Assembly (NCBI GenBank): GCA_008360955.1
Contig: LUCM01004827.1
Coordinates: 1 to 64,000, forward strand
Origin: Fasciolopsis buskii
Taxonomy: Eukaryota; Platyhelminthes; Trematoda; Plagiorchiida; Fasciolidae
Direction: 5' to 3'
Length of the DNA stretch: 64,000 nucleotides
Both the position numbers and the translations under genes were made by a program. Numbering within the stretch: position 1 is the stretch's first letter; every line of letters begins with the position of its first letter. The notes under the pieces are model-generated. The model did no database searches, was not told the DNA's origin, and saw nothing but the letters and a program-made list of their open reading frames with translations. Below, one piece after another: positions 61,901 to 64,000 of this stretch.

Positions 61901-63469
61901 TCGGTCAATTAAAAAATATCCTTGGACATCTAAATATGATGAAAACCGCCAATATATCAGACAATTTAGGTCGGAACTCAAACGATAATAAGTTTATATT
62001 TTTGTAAAAATATATTTGGGTAAGGTTGACTAACGACTAATTGGTTTTGCACTGAAAATGCGTTTGGTCCCCCCGGGCCACGCGAAGCTTATCGCGGTCA
62101 CATGGCAGTATGGAAGAGGGTCACAACTGAAATCGTTAACCAATCGATGAATTATAACCGTTATACTTACTAGTATCCAAGATTCGACTGAAGTGAATTG
62201 GTGCTCTGTTTGGCGTTTATCAGTTTGAGGCACGAATGACATCCATGCGACATCTGGTTATCGAGCAAAGCCTAGCTTAGACATCAGAAGTAAGGTTGGT
62301 ACTGTTATACGGTTCAGGAACAGGTTGATTGAGGGCAGAAGATATGAACGAAATTTCGGCGTTCCAAAATAGTCTTGTTCACGGCACCGGTGCACTATGG
62401 GGGTAGAATATTATAACCATCCATAGGTGTCTTAGGGCATTGGTCCGTAGAAATCAGATAGTCAACCATGCACTAAATCCCAATAAATTAAGGTGTTTGT
62501 GACAGTAGTACGCAAGCTAGCAATCAGCTACCTCAATATTCACTACACTCGAGGATAGTTCGGGGTTGGAAATAGAGGAAAGACAAGCAGCTGAGGGTTT
62601 GGTGAAAGTGCATGAAGATTATAACTTGTGGTTCATCATGAGTAGGTTGAATCAAATCACTGGCTGCGGATCCACAATTTTCTTCCCAAACAATGGTTGG
62701 AGATAAGTGATGACACTAATAAAAGCAGCAAATAACGGTGTTTCCGGTATTCGAAATGTCTCTGTCTCTCTGTTACCCTCTTGTCTTTCGCTTCTCGTAT
62801 GGTATTTCACTATTATTCGGTGCTGTGAGATAACAAATAAAATCTGGGCACAATGATTCAAGGCTAATGGTTGTCCAAACTGAAAAAAAGATTTATACAA
62901 GATGTGGATTTTAGAGCTTACAGAATGGCCGTTCATAGCACAAGAACTCACGAATGATCACTTTTTCCAAAATGGTACTACTACCGCATTTAGCTGTGAA
63001 ATCTGACGTGCTAATCCCTCACACGCGTCTGACAGTTATGAGTTACTTCCTTACTTAGCTTAAAATGGACGGTGACCGTTCAAGTGACACACTTATTAGC
63101 TTCTGTATAGCACATTGAAAAACACTAATGTTTTATCTCAATTATTAAAATTGAAGCTGGGGCGCATAAAATCTCTTTTTAATACAAATTCTGTTTCTGG
63201 GGTAACAAGAGCCCATCACAATATGAATTTTTAATCGTCAGCTTATTGCTGACAAAATTGACGTGCCATGCTAGAATGTCGCCATATTTTTCACTCGTCT
63301 TTGTCAAATTTTATAACCTTGTGCATCAAGATCCACGTAAAATTAGCGGTTTTCATTTTTCTTACCTATTTCACACCATACTCTCCTCTTCGGCCACAAG
63401 TATTTTTCTCCAAATCTGCGACACATCAGCTATCTACCTTTGGCCCACATATACGAACAAGTGAACTTG
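46916..63469 (+). CDS. ACSL: Long-chain acyl-CoA synthetase, internal exons (partial)
   Basis: Activates long-chain fatty acids to acyl-CoA using ATP and CoA, normally on ER, mitochondrial or peroxisomal membranes. Eight exons are seen: 46916-46983, 47032-47136, 47907-48006, 49213-49382, 50479-50511, 51563-51614, 61188-61267 and 63430-63469. The first seven chain in phase. The encoded order follows human ACSL1: CIGTRRTVNEPYSWVTYYE, SGITKFLGY, NSLEWVVAMFACANY, TPLYSTLGNEAL, MRLVLCRTSEEAL, the AMP-binding loop YTSGSTGLPKGVM, and YLPLAHIYEQ. TLGNEA and the SxLxxI block favour the ACSL1/5/6 branch over ACSL3/4. Missing are the N-terminal exons, one short exon before 63430, and everything after the window edge (ATP-binding A5 to C-terminal domain). 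The exact paralogue cannot be fixed. Confidence 0.93.
47032..47136 (+). CDS. ACSL: ACSL exon: GSGITKFLGY
   Basis: After CATATTTTTAG, 35 complete codons: NAFGSGITKFLGY, then HSFVGITGANSLE. It matches the human ECIGSALIQKG and FIGIFAQNRPE segments. The donor is GTATGT at 47137. Confidence 0.9.
47907..48006 (+). CDS. ACSL: ACSL exon: PLYSTLGNEA
   Basis: After CGTTTCAG, encodes WVVAMFACANYRHVFTPLYS then TLGNEALQHILNQ. Human: WVIIEQGCFAYSMVIVPLYD, TLGNEAITYIVNK. It ends with one base of a codon at GTGAGT. Confidence 0.95.
49213..49382 (+). CDS. ACSL: ACSL exon: linker before the AMP loop
   Basis: After TTTTCAG, encodes TEMRLVLCRTSEEALHLIND, then LQYIVICRQDE and NLKVFFFEEVL. Aligns with the human AELSLVFVDKPEKAKLLLEG and LKIIVVMD region. 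The donor is GTAAGT at 49383, phase 0. Confidence 0.9.
49755..50005. repeat. ACSL: AT-rich simple-repeat patches in an ACSL intron
   Basis: Two clusters of TATA and TATGCA steps, at about 49761-49810 and 49951-50000, low in complexity. They lie between exons 49213-49382 and 50479-50511. Confidence 0.8.
50479..50511 (+). CDS. ACSL: ACSL 33-base exon
   Basis: Eleven codons (TVGQGDPRSKP) between TCTTTTAG and GTAAGT, phase 0 at both ends. It fits the human EDLGRANRRKPK position, where the family varies in length. Being a multiple of three, it could be skipped without breaking the frame. Confidence 0.75.
51563..51614 (+). CDS. ACSL: ACSL exon: start of the AMP-binding loop
   Basis: After CCATTTCAG, encodes EINPDDLMSLGYTSGSTG, stopping after the first base of the last Gly codon at GTGAGT. 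The family equivalent is APEDLAVICFTSGTTG. Confidence 0.95.
51615..52920. other. ACSL: Start of the 9.6 kb ACSL intron
   Basis: Between exons 51563-51614 and 61188-61267. This part has no recognised repeat or exon. Confidence 0.6.
52925..54180 (-). mobile_element. CR1-like retrotransposon remnant (copy B), antisense
   Basis: On the minus strand: LKLMERAILKCLPSFM, RFTLNAFASLIHHIWKS, SVRHAFLDHSSAFDSL, the catalytic YADD of FKYADDVALS (53719-53708), VKYLGVTV-type text (STITTVNSVKYLGVTV), SNPSLLSPCHSSRFSIK, and the C-terminal FFHKILSDPSHPLHNDL and RSAFRSIPSRIN. Same family as copy A (22915-24480), more complete toward the C-terminus. Stops and frameshifts make it inactive. Confidence 0.85.
54181..56065. 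other. ACSL: Middle of the 9.6 kb ACSL intron
   Basis: AT-rich; no element or exon recognised between the two CR1-like copies. Confidence 0.6.
56070..57570 (-). mobile_element. CR1-like retrotransposon remnant (copy C), antisense
   Basis: On the minus strand: KLFERL-like start, IQSAYKPNTSRLDAGSYHHI, the catalytic FADD of FEFADDLAPC (56763-56752), SLRSSLNLNFSKCIECL, and a C-terminal LPYLARIPTNREQAVNE (about 56170-56110). Its upstream part, 57570-57290, is homologous to 22915-23200 of copy A. The order of domains shows a near-full-length relic with internal losses. Confidence 0.8.
57575..61187. other. ACSL: End of the 9.6 kb ACSL intron
   Basis: A frame at 58978-59334 (118 codons) has no recognised family and no splice support. 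Otherwise AT-rich sequence without repeats that I can name. Confidence 0.5.
61188..61267 (+). CDS. ACSL: ACSL exon: LPKGVM of the AMP-binding loop
   Basis: After CACATTCAG, two bases complete the Gly codon and then LPKGVMTTHRSFTTSIKG, TVDFMEGN follow. With the preceding exon it gives YTSGSTGLPKGVM, the core ATP/AMP-binding motif of the adenylate-forming superfamily. The donor is GTAAGT at 61268, phase 0. Confidence 0.95.
61268..63429. other. ACSL: ACSL intronic region with one exon unaccounted for
   Basis: Exon 61188-61267 leaves in phase 0, while the next recognised exon needs two incoming bases. Family proteins have roughly ten residues (NPCPDDTLIS in human) between them. A short exon of about 30 bases should lie here, but I could not identify one with acceptable splice sites. 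Confidence 0.6.
63430..63469 (+). CDS. ACSL: ACSL exon: YLPLAHIYEQ
   Basis: Bounded by GACACATCAG and GTAAGT; encodes YLPLAHIYEQVNL. Human ACSL1 has FLPLAHMFERVVE. The 40-base length fits the phase expected from a missing preceding exon. Confidence 0.85.
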
Positions 63470-64000
63470 GTAAGTCAAATTAACTGATTCAAAAAACACC
63501 AAACCTCTACTGTGACGCCTTGGGAACTGGGGAGAAGTTTGCGCAAAATGGGAAATATTACGACGAAGGTCAGGCTAGAAAATTTGCATAAAATATTTGG
63601 CGATTCTGGGAGAGAAGAGAAAATCTCTGCTTAGAAATCAGCCTTTTATGATTTGGATGAGAAAACGGTCGGTTTCACAGATGACTATGTGTAGTGTGTA
63701 AGGCGATTTGAATCTTCACTTCCATGTGAGCACATGACCTACTCTACTCGAAACGGTTATCGGCATCTGTTGCGCATTACGAGACGTGGTAGGAGACTGA
63801 AGTTCTGGCTGTTGTTCCTTTGTTAGACTATGCTTTATGAATTCTGACGTACAGTTCAGATCACGTCAGTTGTAACCATAGTATTATATTGCCTGAATTA
63901 GTACTTAAATCTGGTGGGATTGTTCTAATTGCTAGAAGCCATTACTGGAATGGCGCACGAAACAGAATATCCGGGAGCCAAACGAAACACATATGACCAG
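63470..64000. other. ACSL: ACSL intron at the window edge
   Basis: No further ACSL exon is recognisable before the end. The next expected block, around HGxxIGFFQG, is not present. Confidence 0.6.

Noticed and set aside
1..64000. CRISPR array, operon or bacterial-type system
   Set aside because: No regularly spaced direct repeats, no clustered intronless genes and no ribosome-binding pattern. Exon structure and repeats are eukaryotic throughout.

Overview
This window looks like nuclear DNA from a flatworm, most probably a digenean trematode, with a cestode as the alternative. It is AT-rich, its genes are split into short exons, one intron is only 29 bases, and it is full of decayed non-LTR and Penelope-like retroelements plus tRNA-derived SINEs. 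The phylum call rests on recognising element families and on the tiny intron. No database search was possible.

Two protein-coding genes can be supported, both on the + strand. The first (5275-26995) encodes GDP-fucose protein O-fucosyltransferase 2 (POFUT2). Eight exons chain in phase from a signal peptide to a stop codon, giving about 489 residues, with one uncertain junction (exon 5 to exon 6). The second (46916 to beyond 63469) is a long-chain acyl-CoA synthetase (ACSL1/5/6 type). Eight internal exons are visible. The N-terminal exons are missing or unrecognised, one small exon near 61.3-63.4 kb was not found, and the C-terminal half lies past the window edge.

Layout: 1-190 holds a SINE with Pol III boxes. 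191-5274 has no gene I can support. POFUT2 runs from 5.3 to 27.0 kb, and its introns hold an RTE-type element (6.1-10.4 kb, itself interrupted by a truncated relative and by a SINE), a Penelope-like element between inverted arms (15.8-17.2 kb), a Penelope GIY-YIG fragment (20.2-21.0 kb) and a CR1-like element (22.9-24.5 kb). The 27-46.9 kb stretch is mainly repeat debris: a Penelope fragment, an assembly N beside an AT run, SINE pieces, a near-perfect hairpin and two RTE 3' ends. ACSL follows, and its largest recognised intron (about 9.6 kb) carries two antisense CR1-like copies.

The two genes have no evident functional link: one acts on folded thrombospondin repeats in the ER, the other activates fatty acids at membranes. 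I did not find a new biological system. The most informative points are the exon structures (29-nt intron, 33-nt exon, an AMP-binding loop split by a 9.6 kb intron), a KDEL-like C-terminus and altered sugar-nucleotide motif in POFUT2, and the nested retroelement history.
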